Of a stretch of DNA of 64,000 bases, positions 26,659-33,417 are shown in pieces. The notes under the pieces were generated by a model that did no database searches, was not told where the DNA came from, and saw nothing but the letters and a program-made list of their open reading frames with translations. This stretch comes from Pseudoclavibacter sp. 13-3 (GTDB taxonomy: Bacteria > Actinomycetota > Actinomycetes > Actinomycetales > Microbacteriaceae), in assembly GCF_021168475.1 (NCBI RefSeq), contig NZ_JAJOZT010000003.1:124001-188000 (forward strand), read 5' to 3'. The first letter of the stretch is position 1; the number at the start of each line of letters is the position of its first letter. The translations under genes were made by a program, and so were the position numbers.

Positions 26659-26937
26659 CTCATCCATATCGCCTCCACCATCATTGGTGGGGGCGATTCC
26701 TGTCTCCAGCCAAGTGCGATCGACGCCCGTGGCAAGTGCCCAGGCTGCGATCGTTGCTTTCCGTGGTGTCGATTTGCCCCGTTCCGCATCTGAAACCGCA
26801 TTTCTGCTGAGTTCCATCCGAGCGGCGAGATCTCCCTGATCGAGTGCGGAGCTCTCACGTGCTTTTTTCAGACGATCTGCGAGAGTCCACTTGGGAACGA
26901 ACCCGACGTGTGCAGTCGCGTTGCTATAGATGCTCAT
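26614..26937 (-). CDS. XRE-family phage repressor whose 3' end crosses the attachment site
   Basis: A 107-aa DNA-binding protein with an XRE helix-turn-helix: LADRLKKARESSALDQGDLA, then ARMELSRNAVSDAERGKSTP. It is the likely lysogeny repressor. The last 16 codons or so (ESHLRESNSRPLHYE) are antisense to tRNA-Thr, that is, the reading frame runs through attL and stops inside the tRNA. In the excised circle the frame would instead cross attP and end 10 residues later as HYIAATARYGAAA. The ATG at 26937 has no Shine-Dalgarno; a CATAGT hexamer within the adjacent operator could be the -10 of a nearly leaderless transcript. It is divergent from the excisionase gene. Confidence 0.85.
   Translation of the reverse strand: MSIYSNATAHVGFVPKWTLADRLKKARESSALDQGDLAARMELSRNAVSDAERGKSTPRKATIAAWALATGVDRTWLETGIAPTNDGGGDMDESHLRESNSRPLHYE
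26620..26661. repeat. attL: 42-bp attachment core in tRNA-Thr 3' end
   Basis: Starts GTAATGAAGGGG and ends GGTGGCTCTC; identical over 42 bp to 34775-34816. It covers the anticodon 3' side, the variable and T arms and acceptor 3' strand of tRNA-Thr. It also encodes, on the minus strand, the C-terminal residues of the phage repressor. Confidence 0.95.
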
Positions 26938-26949
26938 GCGGACATTCTT

Positions 26950-27046
26950 GCACAGAACTATGCACAAGAACGGGGATTGGCACACTTACGGAACTTTGAA
27001 TGCGCATGGTCCGTGTTCTATAGTGTGCATGTGCATAGTTCTGTGC
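26950..27046. promoter_or_regulatory. divergent control region with paired repressor operators and a strong rightward promoter
   Basis: GCACAGAACTATGCAC at 26950-26965 is repeated as its exact complement at 27031-27046. Between them, on the plus strand, TTGAAT (26996-27001) and TATAGT (27019-27024) are spaced 17 nt, predicting a start at about 27031, on the right operator. The left operator covers the presumed -10 of the leftward repressor promoter. This is the classic arrangement for a repressor controlling its own promoter and the lytic/excision promoter. Confidence 0.8.
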
Positions 27047-27285
27047 TTGTTCAGAGTCCAAGCAGTCTCGATCTGATCGGCGCTCGTGGCGCAGCTGAAC
27101 TGCTGTGTGTCGACCGAGCGACGATCGTCCGTCATGTTGCCAGAGGAACGCTTCCGATAGTGACTCGGCTCGATGGGCCCCACGGAGCGCTGGTGTTCTG
27201 CCGCGATGATCTCCAGTTTCAGCTCGATGCTGGGTGGCCGCGTGTAACGCTGGCGCGGCTCGACTCCCTGGCGGTGTCTTTGTGA
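27031..27285 (+). CDS. excisionase / helix-turn-helix DNA-binding protein
   Basis: An 84-aa protein with a MerR-like or excisionase-type HTH: LIGARGAAELLCVDRATIVR, then HVARGTLPIVTRLDG. It belongs with the phage recombination module and probably biases integrase toward excision. It may also act like Cro, since it is the first gene of the rightward operon. The GTG at 27031 coincides with the predicted transcription start, so translation is probably leaderless; in-frame GTGs nearby are alternatives. Its stop overlaps the next start (GTGA). Confidence 0.75.
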   Translation: MHSSVLVQSPSSLDLIGARGAAELLCVDRATIVRHVARGTLPIVTRLDGPHGALVFCRDDLQFQLDAGWPRVTLARLDSLAVSL

Positions 27286-27482
27286 GCGATTTTGTTGATC
27301 CTGAGTTCATGGTGCGTGAGTGTGCTGCGCGTCTGAATGTGCTGGGTGTGTCTGTTTTAGATGCGCAGGAGGGTGTCTTTCTTGATGACGCTGGCCTGCG
27401 TGCTGTGCGGAATTTTCGTGTGTGGTTGCGGCGTGCGCGGCGCGCTCTTGGTAACACTGCGAATTCGGTGACCCCCCGTTGA
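27282..27482 (+). CDS. small prophage protein of unknown function
   Basis: A 66-aa soluble protein (VSDFVDPEFMVRECAARL at the start) with a basic C terminus (WLRRARRALGN). It has no recognised domain. It overlaps its neighbours on both sides by 4 bp, so it is part of the replication operon. It could be a small regulator or an accessory replication protein; this is only a guess from position. Confidence 0.65.
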   Translation: MSDFVDPEFMVRECAARLNVLGVSVLDAQEGVFLDDAGLRAVRNFRVWLRRARRALGNTANSVTPR

Positions 27483-28660
27483 GCGCGAAGCGGGATTGGC
27501 GGTCGTCGCAGCGTGAGATGCGCTTTCAGCGGCGTCAGGTGTCGGCGCAGCTGCTCGTGCAGCATGCGCGTGCTGGGGCCGGGCTGTCGCCGGATGGGCG
27601 AGAGGGCTTCGCGGCTCCGCTGCGCCCGGCGTCGTGCCGGCATGCGGCTGGTGCGTCGGTCGGTGTCGTGGCTGACAGCCTGGGGTCGCCTGCGACGTTC
27701 TCAGGTCTGATTCATTGCGGGTCGGTGTGGGCGTGCCCGGTGTGTTCGGCGTCGATTCGCCAGGGCAGGGCGGATGAGGTGACGACGGCCTCGAAGTGGT
27801 GGGAGCGCCGTGAGGGCGGCGCGTTCTTGTTCGCGACGTTCACGCTGCGGCATCGTCTCGATGATTCGCTTGAGCAGAATCTTGACGCGCTCACGCAGGC
27901 GTTTCGTTCGTTGATCATGGGTGCCCCGTGGAAGCGGTTTGCTGCTCGGCATGGCATCCGGCATCAGATCAAGGCTGTCGAGGTTACGCGCGGTGAGAAT
28001 GGCTGGCATCCTCATCTGCATGTGCTGTGGTTTGTGGAGCGTGCGTTGTCTGATGTGCAGCGTCGAGAGGCGCGTGCCTGGTTGTCTGCGCGTTGGCGTA
28101 GGTTCGTTGTGAAGCACGGTGGCCGGTTGCCGTCTGATGAGCGTGGTGTCGATCTGCGTGACGTGCAGCACGGCAATGTCGTGTCGTTGTATTTGGCGAA
28201 GCTGCAGGAGCATGACCGGGCGCGTTCATTCAAGATCGGCAATGAGATGGCCAGGCTCGATCTGAAGAAAGGCCGGCTCGACTCTCTGACGCCGTTCGAG
28301 CTGCTCGACTTCGATGGGCTCGATGAGGATGAGCGAGAGGAGCGTGCTCGCTTGTGGGTCGAGTGGGTCGAGACGACCAGGGGCCGGCGTGCGCTGACGT
28401 GGTCGCGGGGGCTGAAAGCGGCGGCCGGCATCGAAGATGTCGATGACCAGGAGCTCGCGGACGACGAGCCGGGTGACGAGGTCGATGTGACGTCCGTCGC
28501 GATCCGCCGGCGTGATTGGAAGCGCGTTCAGAATGACCCGGCGAAGCTCTGCCGCATTCTGGAGCTGGCCGAGGCAGGCCGGTGGGAGCGAATATCGCAG
28601 GTGGTGCCGTGCTCGGCGACCAGGTGTGGCCCGGAATCTGCCCGTGCTGAGGCCGCATAG
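27479..28660 (+). CDS. rolling-circle replication initiator (HUH endonuclease, gII-like)
   Basis: A 393-aa Rep protein. A zinc-finger-like CGSVWACPVCS motif precedes the HUH metal motif HPHLH (about residue 177). A catalytic Tyr motif (SLYLAK, about residue 237) follows, the order found in Rep_1-type plasmid and phage initiators. It would nick the double-stranded form and drive ssDNA synthesis. The frame opens with a TTG that overlaps the preceding stop; an ATG 39 nt downstream (MRFQRRQ) is an alternative. The equivalent of gene II in Ff phages. Confidence 0.88.
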   Translation: MSAKRDWRSSQREMRFQRRQVSAQLLVQHARAGAGLSPDGREGFAAPLRPASCRHAAGASVGVVADSLGSPATFSGLIHCGSVWACPVCSASIRQGRADEVTTASKWWERREGGAFLFATFTLRHRLDDSLEQNLDALTQAFRSLIMGAPWKRFAARHGIRHQIKAVEVTRGENGWHPHLHVLWFVERALSDVQRREARAWLSARWRRFVVKHGGRLPSDERGVDLRDVQHGNVVSLYLAKLQEHDRARSFKIGNEMARLDLKKGRLDSLTPFELLDFDGLDEDEREERARLWVEWVETTRGRRALTWSRGLKAAAGIEDVDDQELADDEPGDEVDVTSVAIRRRDWKRVQNDPAKLCRILELAEAGRWERISQVVPCSATRCGPESARAEAA

Positions 28661-28669
28661 CCGCTGATA

Positions 28670-28708
28670 TTGCATCAACATATGCAACTTCTGCATCAAC
28701 TTATGCAG
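28670..28708. promoter_or_regulatory. two tandem TGCAT-N6-ATGCA dyads between rep and the ssDNA-binding gene
   Basis: TTGCATCAACATATGCAA (28670-28687) and CTGCATCAACTTATGCAG (28691-28708) are near-identical 18-bp dyads with centres 21 bp apart, two helical turns. Such spacing suits cooperative dimer binding or two small hairpins in ssDNA. Possible roles are an operator for the structural operon or a replication origin recognised by Rep. Confidence 0.6.
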
Positions 28709-28792
28709 TCTGCTGGGAATCGCTGTTCTGTGGTGTTTGGTCGTGCTTGTCTGGTGTCAATCACCCGGTTCAGGGCTCGAAAGGAAAGCATC

Positions 28793-29146
28793 ATGGCGGA
28801 CGGTATTAAGGCGACGGTCGAGGGAATGGTCAAGCGCGTTTTCAAGCGCGGTTCGGTCGTCGAGATTCAGCGCGAGTCGCGCGACGGTCGTCAGAAGTGG
28901 CTCGACTACGTCACGATTTGGGACCTGTTCGGCATGCAGGCGGGCGATCAGGTGCGTGTCTCTGGTGAGCTGACTTCTTCGCTGCGGTACTACAACGGTC
29001 GTGCCCAGGTGCAGACCTCGCTGAACAATCTGACAGGCCAGGAAAAGATCGGGCACGTCGAGCTCGGCGGTGACTCGACCGAGTATCCGGGCGAGCATGA
29101 CCTGGCCACTGCGTCAGCTGGTTCTGGGTCGGCTTGGGGCGAGTGA
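28793..29146 (+). CDS. ssDNA-binding OB-fold-like protein (gV-like)
   Basis: A 117-aa protein predicted to be mostly beta-strand: residues about 8-75 alternate as in an OB fold (VKRVFKRGSVVEIQRESRDG, WLDYVTIWD, GDQVRVSGELTSSLRYYNGR, VQTSLNNLT). The C-terminal tail is acidic and Gly/Ser-rich, ending SGSAWGE. Position directly after rep matches gene V, which coats phage ssDNA before export. It has a good ribosome binding site (AAGGAAAG). No sequence-level identification with a named family is claimed. Confidence 0.7.
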   Translation: MADGIKATVEGMVKRVFKRGSVVEIQRESRDGRQKWLDYVTIWDLFGMQAGDQVRVSGELTSSLRYYNGRAQVQTSLNNLTGQEKIGHVELGGDSTEYPGEHDLATASAGSGSAWGE

Positions 29147-29147
29147 C

Positions 29148-29336
29148 ATGTTTCCAGTGTGGCTGATCGTCTGCGCGTTTCTAGCTCTCGCTTCGTTTGC
29201 GGTTCTGGCTGCGGCTGTGACGGTGCGGGAGGTTGAAGCCTTCCGGTTCGAGCGTGAGTATCGCGCTGAGCATGGCACGCCCACGAGTGAAGGCGTTCGC
29301 CCGAGGAGTCCGAGCCGTCATGGCGCTGCTGTATGA
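29148..29336 (+). CDS. small single-TM prophage protein
   Basis: A 62-aa protein starting one base after the preceding stop. It has an N-terminal hydrophobic helix (WLIVCAFLALASFAVLAAAV) and a charged, proline-rich tail. It may be a minor virion protein or an assembly factor. Its 3' end overlaps the next small gene by 17 bp. Confidence 0.6.
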   Translation: MFPVWLIVCAFLALASFAVLAAAVTVREVEAFRFEREYRAEHGTPTSEGVRPRSPSRHGAAV

Positions 29337-29412
29337 CTCGGCGTCGCTTCAGTTCGCGCTCGGGCTGTTCTGCCTCTTGTGTGGCGTCATCCTCGTTCAA
29401 CAGATCAAGTGA
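29320..29412 (+). CDS. 30-aa hydrophobic protein, candidate minor coat protein (pVII/pIX-like)
   Basis: ATG followed by ALLYDSASLQFALGLFCLLC and then GVILVQQIK, stop TGA. It has one TM helix with a short N terminus, size close to Ff pVII (33 aa) and pIX (32 aa). GAGGAG lies 11 nt upstream of the start. Too short for most gene callers. Confidence 0.6.
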   Translation: MALLYDSASLQFALGLFCLLCGVILVQQIK

Positions 29413-29420
29413 GGTTGCTC

Positions 29421-29537
29421 ATGGAACCCGGGTATGCTGTCGCGGCTTCGACGTGGCTTCCGTTCGTGCCGATTCTCGCTCTGGTGTGGAGCCTTGTGAA
29501 CGGACTTCGCATTGTGCGCCGGTTCGTGATGGTGTGA
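29421..29537 (+). CDS. 38-aa hydrophobic protein, candidate minor coat protein
   Basis: Starts MEPGYAVAASTWLPFVPILA and ends in a basic cluster (RIVRRFVMV). It has a single TM helix at about residues 9-27. An AGTGAGG ribosome binding site lies at the end of the previous gene. The acidic/polar N terminus, TM helix and basic C terminus fit an inovirus capsid protein. Confidence 0.6.
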   Translation: MEPGYAVAASTWLPFVPILALVWSLVNGLRIVRRFVMV

Positions 29538-29538
29538 C

Positions 29539-29646
29539 ATGCCCTTCACTGATGATGGGTCGCTCTTCGGCTTCCTGGTCGGATCGTTCTCTGTCGGCAT
29601 CTTGCTGTCAGCAGTGTTCGCTCTGCTCCAGGCATGGCGCTCGTGA
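29539..29646 (+). CDS. 35-aa hydrophobic protein, candidate minor coat protein
   Basis: MPFTDDGSLFGFLVGSFSVG, then a hydrophobic stretch ending LLQAWRS. It has an acidic N terminus and one TM helix (about residues 9-31). The start follows the previous stop by one base, so the small genes are probably translated together. Confidence 0.6.
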   Translation: MPFTDDGSLFGFLVGSFSVGILLSAVFALLQAWRS

Positions 29647-29685
29647 TGCGGGCGTAACTCGATTCCCGATTGGAGGTGAATAGAA

Positions 29686-29868
29686 ATGGAAACAGCTCTT
29701 CTTGCAGCAGAGGGCAGTGCAGTGGACGTGCCTGGAATCTTCGGCGGCATCATCAGTTCGCTTGGCTCAGACGTTGGCGCTATTGCTCCGACCGCGATTA
29801 CCGTTGGCGCGCTTGTGCTGGCGATCACCGTGGGCTGGCGTCTGGTGAAGAAATTCGCCCGAGGCTGA
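29686..29868 (+). CDS. major coat protein (pVIII-like)
   Basis: A 60-aa protein with an acidic, small-residue-rich N terminus (METALLAAEGSAVDVPG). A Gly/Ser/Ala linker and a TM helix (about residues 34-53, ITVGALVLAITVGW) follow, then a basic C terminus (RLVKKFARG) suited to contact packaged ssDNA. This is the design of filamentous-phage major coat proteins. There is no evident cleavable signal peptide. It has the strongest ribosome binding site of the element (TGGAGGTGA) and is followed at once by a terminator, as expected for the most abundant product. Confidence 0.85.
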   Translation: METALLAAEGSAVDVPGIFGGIISSLGSDVGAIAPTAITVGALVLAITVGWRLVKKFARG

Positions 29869-29882
29869 TAGCCCGCACCATT

Positions 29883-29925
29883 GAGTGCCCCGATCATCGA
29901 CAATCCCCCGGTGCTCGGGGCACTC
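29883..29925 (+). terminator. hairpin terminator after the major coat gene
   Basis: GAGTGCCCCGA (29883-29893) pairs perfectly with TCGGGGCACTC (29915-29925), followed by GTGTCTT. It sits between the coat gene and the adsorption-protein block, exactly where Ff phages carry their central terminator after gene VIII. Confidence 0.8.
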
Positions 29926-29943
29926 GTGTCTTGAAAGGCAGTG

Positions 29944-30072
29944 ATGAACATTCCGTGGTATCTCTGGCGAGATGAGCTCGCGGCGCTTCCGTCATGGGCT
30001 GTCGTCCTTGTTGTGCTCGCTGGCGGCGTGGCCGGCATGGTCGTGTGGCGGCTTGTGAGGCGGTGGCTGTGA
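29944..30072 (+). CDS. 42-aa single-TM prophage protein
   Basis: MNIPWYLWRDELAALPSWAV, then a TM helix rich in Val/Gly and a basic tail (WRLVRRWL). AAAGGCAG precedes the ATG. Its stop overlaps the start of the large adsorption-like protein (GTGA). It could be another minor coat subunit or a chaperone for pIII insertion. Confidence 0.6.
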   Translation: MNIPWYLWRDELAALPSWAVVLVVLAGGVAGMVVWRLVRRWL

Positions 30073-32366
30073 CTCAGGTAGGCGGTCGTAAACGTGCCCT
30101 GTTCCTCGTCATCCTGCTAGTGATGGCGACGCTTGCCGGCGTCCTGTCGTCTCAGACTGGGGCGCGTGCTGCGACTGCAGATTTGAGCATTGACAATCTG
30201 AAGGCTTTGTATCCGCGTTGGTGGGCGGAGGTGTCGAAGAATGAGAGTTTGTCTGGCATGATTCGCGATACTGTGGGCGCGTCGAAGGGGTATCCCGATG
30301 GTAAGCAGTTCGGCGATGATTTCGGTCTGCCCCGTAACCTGCTTGAGGCGAGGAAGGGCGGTTACAACGGCTATGTCGTGAGGGCTGCTGATGGCACGTT
30401 TGAGTGGTCGACTGCTGCTAAGCAATTCGGGGCTATTGGTGAGACTGCTGAGGCCCGATTGCATCCGGGCGTTCGGTCTGCATATCCGTCGTCTGCGTTG
30501 AAGGGTGGCAGCTCGAAGTCTGTTGTGCAGCGGCTGTTTGGGGCGAAGAGTGACAAGGCGGCTGTTGCGGTCGCGACTGAGAAGTATGGTGCTACAGCAG
30601 TTGCTGCGGCGAAATCGTCTGGTTTCTGGAGCGGCACGAAGTCCGTGCTCGCATCGGGCGGAAAGTTCCTCGTGAAGGCCGGCAATGTTTGGATGGCCCA
30701 GTCGATCGGCACATGGATTGGTCATGCCGGGGTGTCGTTTTTCATGCAGGATGCTGATTTTGTGGTCTGTGATTCTACGGGTGGCGACTTCCTCGGAATG
30801 ACGGCACGCTACTTTTCTGGCGCGGACTGTTCCCAGTTCCAGGAGGCTGTTGCTCAGCCGAATGTCGATGTGCAGGAGCTTTTTCTGTCCACGCCGAGCG
30901 CTGTCCTGCCGAATGGCATGTCGTTCAGCACTCTTAGTACGCGGGTTGAGGACAGCCCTAATAATTCTGACTATTACTCGGCTCGAATGCTTGTGAGTGA
31001 TCTCAGCCTTGGGGGAAATTTTCGGCAGTGCTATGGCTCAGGCAACGACTCGACGTTGGATTGTGCGGAGGTGCAGCTGGGTGGTGAGCTCGACGGCGAT
31101 GGTAAGGTCCACCTCCAATACGTTATCCCAGATACGAGTGGCCATGCCATGATTCCTGGGGCTGCCTTTGTCAGACCATCGGACAAGAGTGCTCGGTGGG
31201 GGCAGGTGGAGACGGTGCACCGAGGTGAAGGGACAGGCCTTACTGAGGATGTTCTCTTGCGGGTGACTCCGTCTGCCAAGGTGCAGTATTACCGGTCCGG
31301 AGGAAAGACGTACTGCGGGTCTGATGCGAATAGGGCCACGCCTGTCGGCTCAAACGGCGCGTCATGCACTGATAAGACGGCAGTGATCACGGCCCAGTGG
31401 GCTGACAAGGATCCCGATCGCACTCTGGAATCGTGCACGGAGTACACCGACGGCTCGAAGGACTGTGCTGAGGGTGAGCCTTTCAAGGAGTCCGGGTCTG
31501 TGCCAATGCCTCCGACTGCTCCAGTGGACCCGTCGAAGCAGATTGCTGGTGTCTCGGTGGGTGAGAAGAACGCTCAGACTGGAGTGAAGACCGACCTCGG
31601 AAGAGTTGAGCCGGATGACCAGTACAAGTCGTTTGCTGAGACCTATCCGTCCTGCACGGATGGGTCGTGTGAGCTTGACCTTGTGACGAAGGCGACGGGG
31701 AAGAGTTGCTTCGATGACGGCACTGCGTGTTCCGCGTGGTTCTCTGACCCTGACAAGGCGACGAAGTATGGGTGCACGTACGGTGGCCAAGATGTTGCCC
31801 TGGAGGAATGCACGATGTACTCGAACGCGTTCAAAGCGTCGACGCAGCAGACGGGCAAGGATCTCTCTGACCCTGAGACTGGTGCAGATGTCGGGCAGAC
31901 CTCTCAGTCTGGTTTGGAGAAGGCGCCGGCTGATCAGTGCTGGTCAGAGGAATGGGGCAACGCTACGAATCCCATCGACTGGGTCTTCACGCCTGTGAAA
32001 TGCGCCCTGGTGTGGGCGTTCGTGCCGAATACGCTGGTGTTTCAGGATCAGATCAGTGAGGCGGCAGTGAAGACGAAGTTCGGCACTCAGCTTCTGGAGA
32101 TGACGTCGGCGTTCAATGTGGGGTTCTCACCGTCGGGATGTGATGGTATCCCGCTCGACACGTCCGTTTTCGGCAGCACAGGAGGAGTCGTGCGGCTAGG
32201 GAATTCCTGCGAGGGCAGTCTGCTGTACCCGCTGAGGATCGTGACGAATCTTTTCCTGACGATCCTCATTCTCTGGGTGTTGCTCATGCGAATTCTGCGT
32301 TGGGTGTCGGGCAGCATCGGTCACACGCCGATGGCGAGTGCTGAAAGTGAGAGCAGAGACGCATGA
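30069..32366 (+). CDS. large surface protein with signal peptide and C-terminal anchor (pIII-like adsorption protein)
   Basis: A 765-aa protein. The N terminus is a signal peptide (RKRALFLVILLVMATLAGVL, then SSQTGARA before ATADL). A long extracytoplasmic part includes an alanine-rich region (about residues 150-215), Thr/Ser-rich beta-like segments and a Cys-rich domain (CTDGSCELD, CFDDGTACSAW, YGCTYGG). Near the C terminus a TM helix (about 727-746, TNLFLTILILWVLLMRIL) and a short cytoplasmic tail follow. Topology and position match pIII, which caps the virion and binds the host. It is about twice the size of Ff pIII. Sequence gives no receptor prediction. Confidence 0.75.
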   Translation: MTQVGGRKRALFLVILLVMATLAGVLSSQTGARAATADLSIDNLKALYPRWWAEVSKNESLSGMIRDTVGASKGYPDGKQFGDDFGLPRNLLEARKGGYNGYVVRAADGTFEWSTAAKQFGAIGETAEARLHPGVRSAYPSSALKGGSSKSVVQRLFGAKSDKAAVAVATEKYGATAVAAAKSSGFWSGTKSVLASGGKFLVKAGNVWMAQSIGTWIGHAGVSFFMQDADFVVCDSTGGDFLGMTARYFSGADCSQFQEAVAQPNVDVQELFLSTPSAVLPNGMSFSTLSTRVEDSPNNSDYYSARMLVSDLSLGGNFRQCYGSGNDSTLDCAEVQLGGELDGDGKVHLQYVIPDTSGHAMIPGAAFVRPSDKSARWGQVETVHRGEGTGLTEDVLLRVTPSAKVQYYRSGGKTYCGSDANRATPVGSNGASCTDKTAVITAQWADKDPDRTLESCTEYTDGSKDCAEGEPFKESGSVPMPPTAPVDPSKQIAGVSVGEKNAQTGVKTDLGRVEPDDQYKSFAETYPSCTDGSCELDLVTKATGKSCFDDGTACSAWFSDPDKATKYGCTYGGQDVALEECTMYSNAFKASTQQTGKDLSDPETGADVGQTSQSGLEKAPADQCWSEEWGNATNPIDWVFTPVKCALVWAFVPNTLVFQDQISEAAVKTKFGTQLLEMTSAFNVGFSPSGCDGIPLDTSVFGSTGGVVRLGNSCEGSLLYPLRIVTNLFLTILILWVLLMRILRWVSGSIGHTPMASAESESRDA

Positions 32367-32641
32367 TCACGAGCTATTTCCTTGGATCGGTCATTTGGAT
32401 CGTCACGGCACTGTTCGAGGACGGTGTTTTGCCAGACTTCGAGCTCCCAGGTGATCCGGGCTCCGCCGTGAGTCAGATGGGCGGTTTTGTCTCGCAGGCG
32501 TCTGGTCTTGGCGCCTGGGTTCCCTGGACCGTAGCTTGGTCGGCTCTCGCGATCGGGCTCGCAGTTTACGGGGCTACACTCCTGTTCAAACTTGTGCGCG
32601 TGATCTTGGGCCATGTTCCGCAGGTCGGGGGCAACGGCTGA
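32363..32641 (+). CDS. pVI-like minor coat protein with two TM helices
   Basis: A 92-aa protein with hydrophobic helices at about residues 2-18 and 53-78, joined by a Gly/Ser-rich acidic linker, and ending in GHVPQVGGNG. It overlaps the adsorption-protein gene (ATGA) and the ATPase gene (TGATG), so the three are translationally coupled. In Ff phages gene VI lies between genes III and I and its product closes the virion with pIII. Confidence 0.7.
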   Translation: MITSYFLGSVIWIVTALFEDGVLPDFELPGDPGSAVSQMGGFVSQASGLGAWVPWTVAWSALAIGLAVYGATLLFKLVRVILGHVPQVGGNG

Positions 32642-33417
32642 TGGGGGCCCATTCAGCTGATGCAGCGCAGCGGCTGCATGACAGGCTCACACAAATGGCT
32701 GCCAGGGCGGTTCTCCGGGGTGGAGCTCGGCGCGTTCAGCGGCGACGTAGCGTGCCGATTCACGCATATGTCGGTGCGAACGGGTCGGGCAAGAGCTTGT
32801 GCATGATCCGTGACACCCTTCCGAGCCTGGCCGCGGGCCGGCGCGTGCTCTCGACCGTGCGGCTGCTCGATGACCAGGGGAATGATCATCCCTCGTACGA
32901 GCGGTTCGAGGACTGGCCCCAGCTGTTGCAGGCCGAGCACTGCGATGTGCTGATGGATGAGGTGACCGGCATCGCGTCGTCACGCGAGGCGTCAGCTCTA
33001 CCGACTGAGGTCGCGAACTTCCTTGTGCAGCTGCGCCGGCGAGACGTGCAGCTGCGATGGACTGCCCCGAACTGGGCCCGCGCTGACAAGATCATCCGTG
33101 AGGTCACGCAAGCGGTCACCGACTGTCGAGGTCTCTTCGGAGTCCGACAGACGGGCGGCAATGTCGGGCTTTGGTCTCAGAAGCGCCTGTTCTGGTTCCG
33201 CACATATGACGCCGCGCAGTTCGAGGAGTTCACGCTCTCTTCCAGGCAGTCTGTCAAGCCCCTGCAGCACGAGTTGTTCTGGGGCCCTGGAAGCCCGGCC
33301 TTTGCTGCCTACGACACGATGGACGCTGTCTCGATCGTCGGTCAGCAAGTGACGAAGGGCATATGCCTGGAGTGTGGCGGAGTGCGCCGGCCTAAGGTGT
33401 GCAAGTGCGAGCACTGA
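32641..33417 (+). CDS. phage assembly ATPase (pI / Zot family)
   Basis: A 258-aa P-loop ATPase. Walker A is YVGANGSGKSLCMIRD (about residue 44). A hydrophobic strand with acidic end, HCDVLMDEVTG (about residue 100), is Walker B, and the LRRRDVQLRWTAPNWARAD region is typical of inovirus morphogenesis ATPases. No TM helix or extracytoplasmic domain follows, unlike Ff pI. Instead the protein ends in a short zinc-ribbon-like ICLECGGVRRPKVCKCEH. The shortened form fits a host without outer membrane and without secretin partner. Confidence 0.82.
   Translation: MGAHSADAAQRLHDRLTQMAARAVLRGGARRVQRRRSVPIHAYVGANGSGKSLCMIRDTLPSLAAGRRVLSTVRLLDDQGNDHPSYERFEDWPQLLQAEHCDVLMDEVTGIASSREASALPTEVANFLVQLRRRDVQLRWTAPNWARADKIIREVTQAVTDCRGLFGVRQTGGNVGLWSQKRLFWFRTYDAAQFEEFTLSSRQSVKPLQHELFWGPGSPAFAAYDTMDAVSIVGQQVTKGICLECGGVRRPKVCKCEH

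Noticed and set aside
32641-33417. Calling the ATPase a zonula occludens toxin
   Set aside because: The Zot name refers to family membership; the C-terminal domain linked to toxin activity is absent, and the role is virion assembly.
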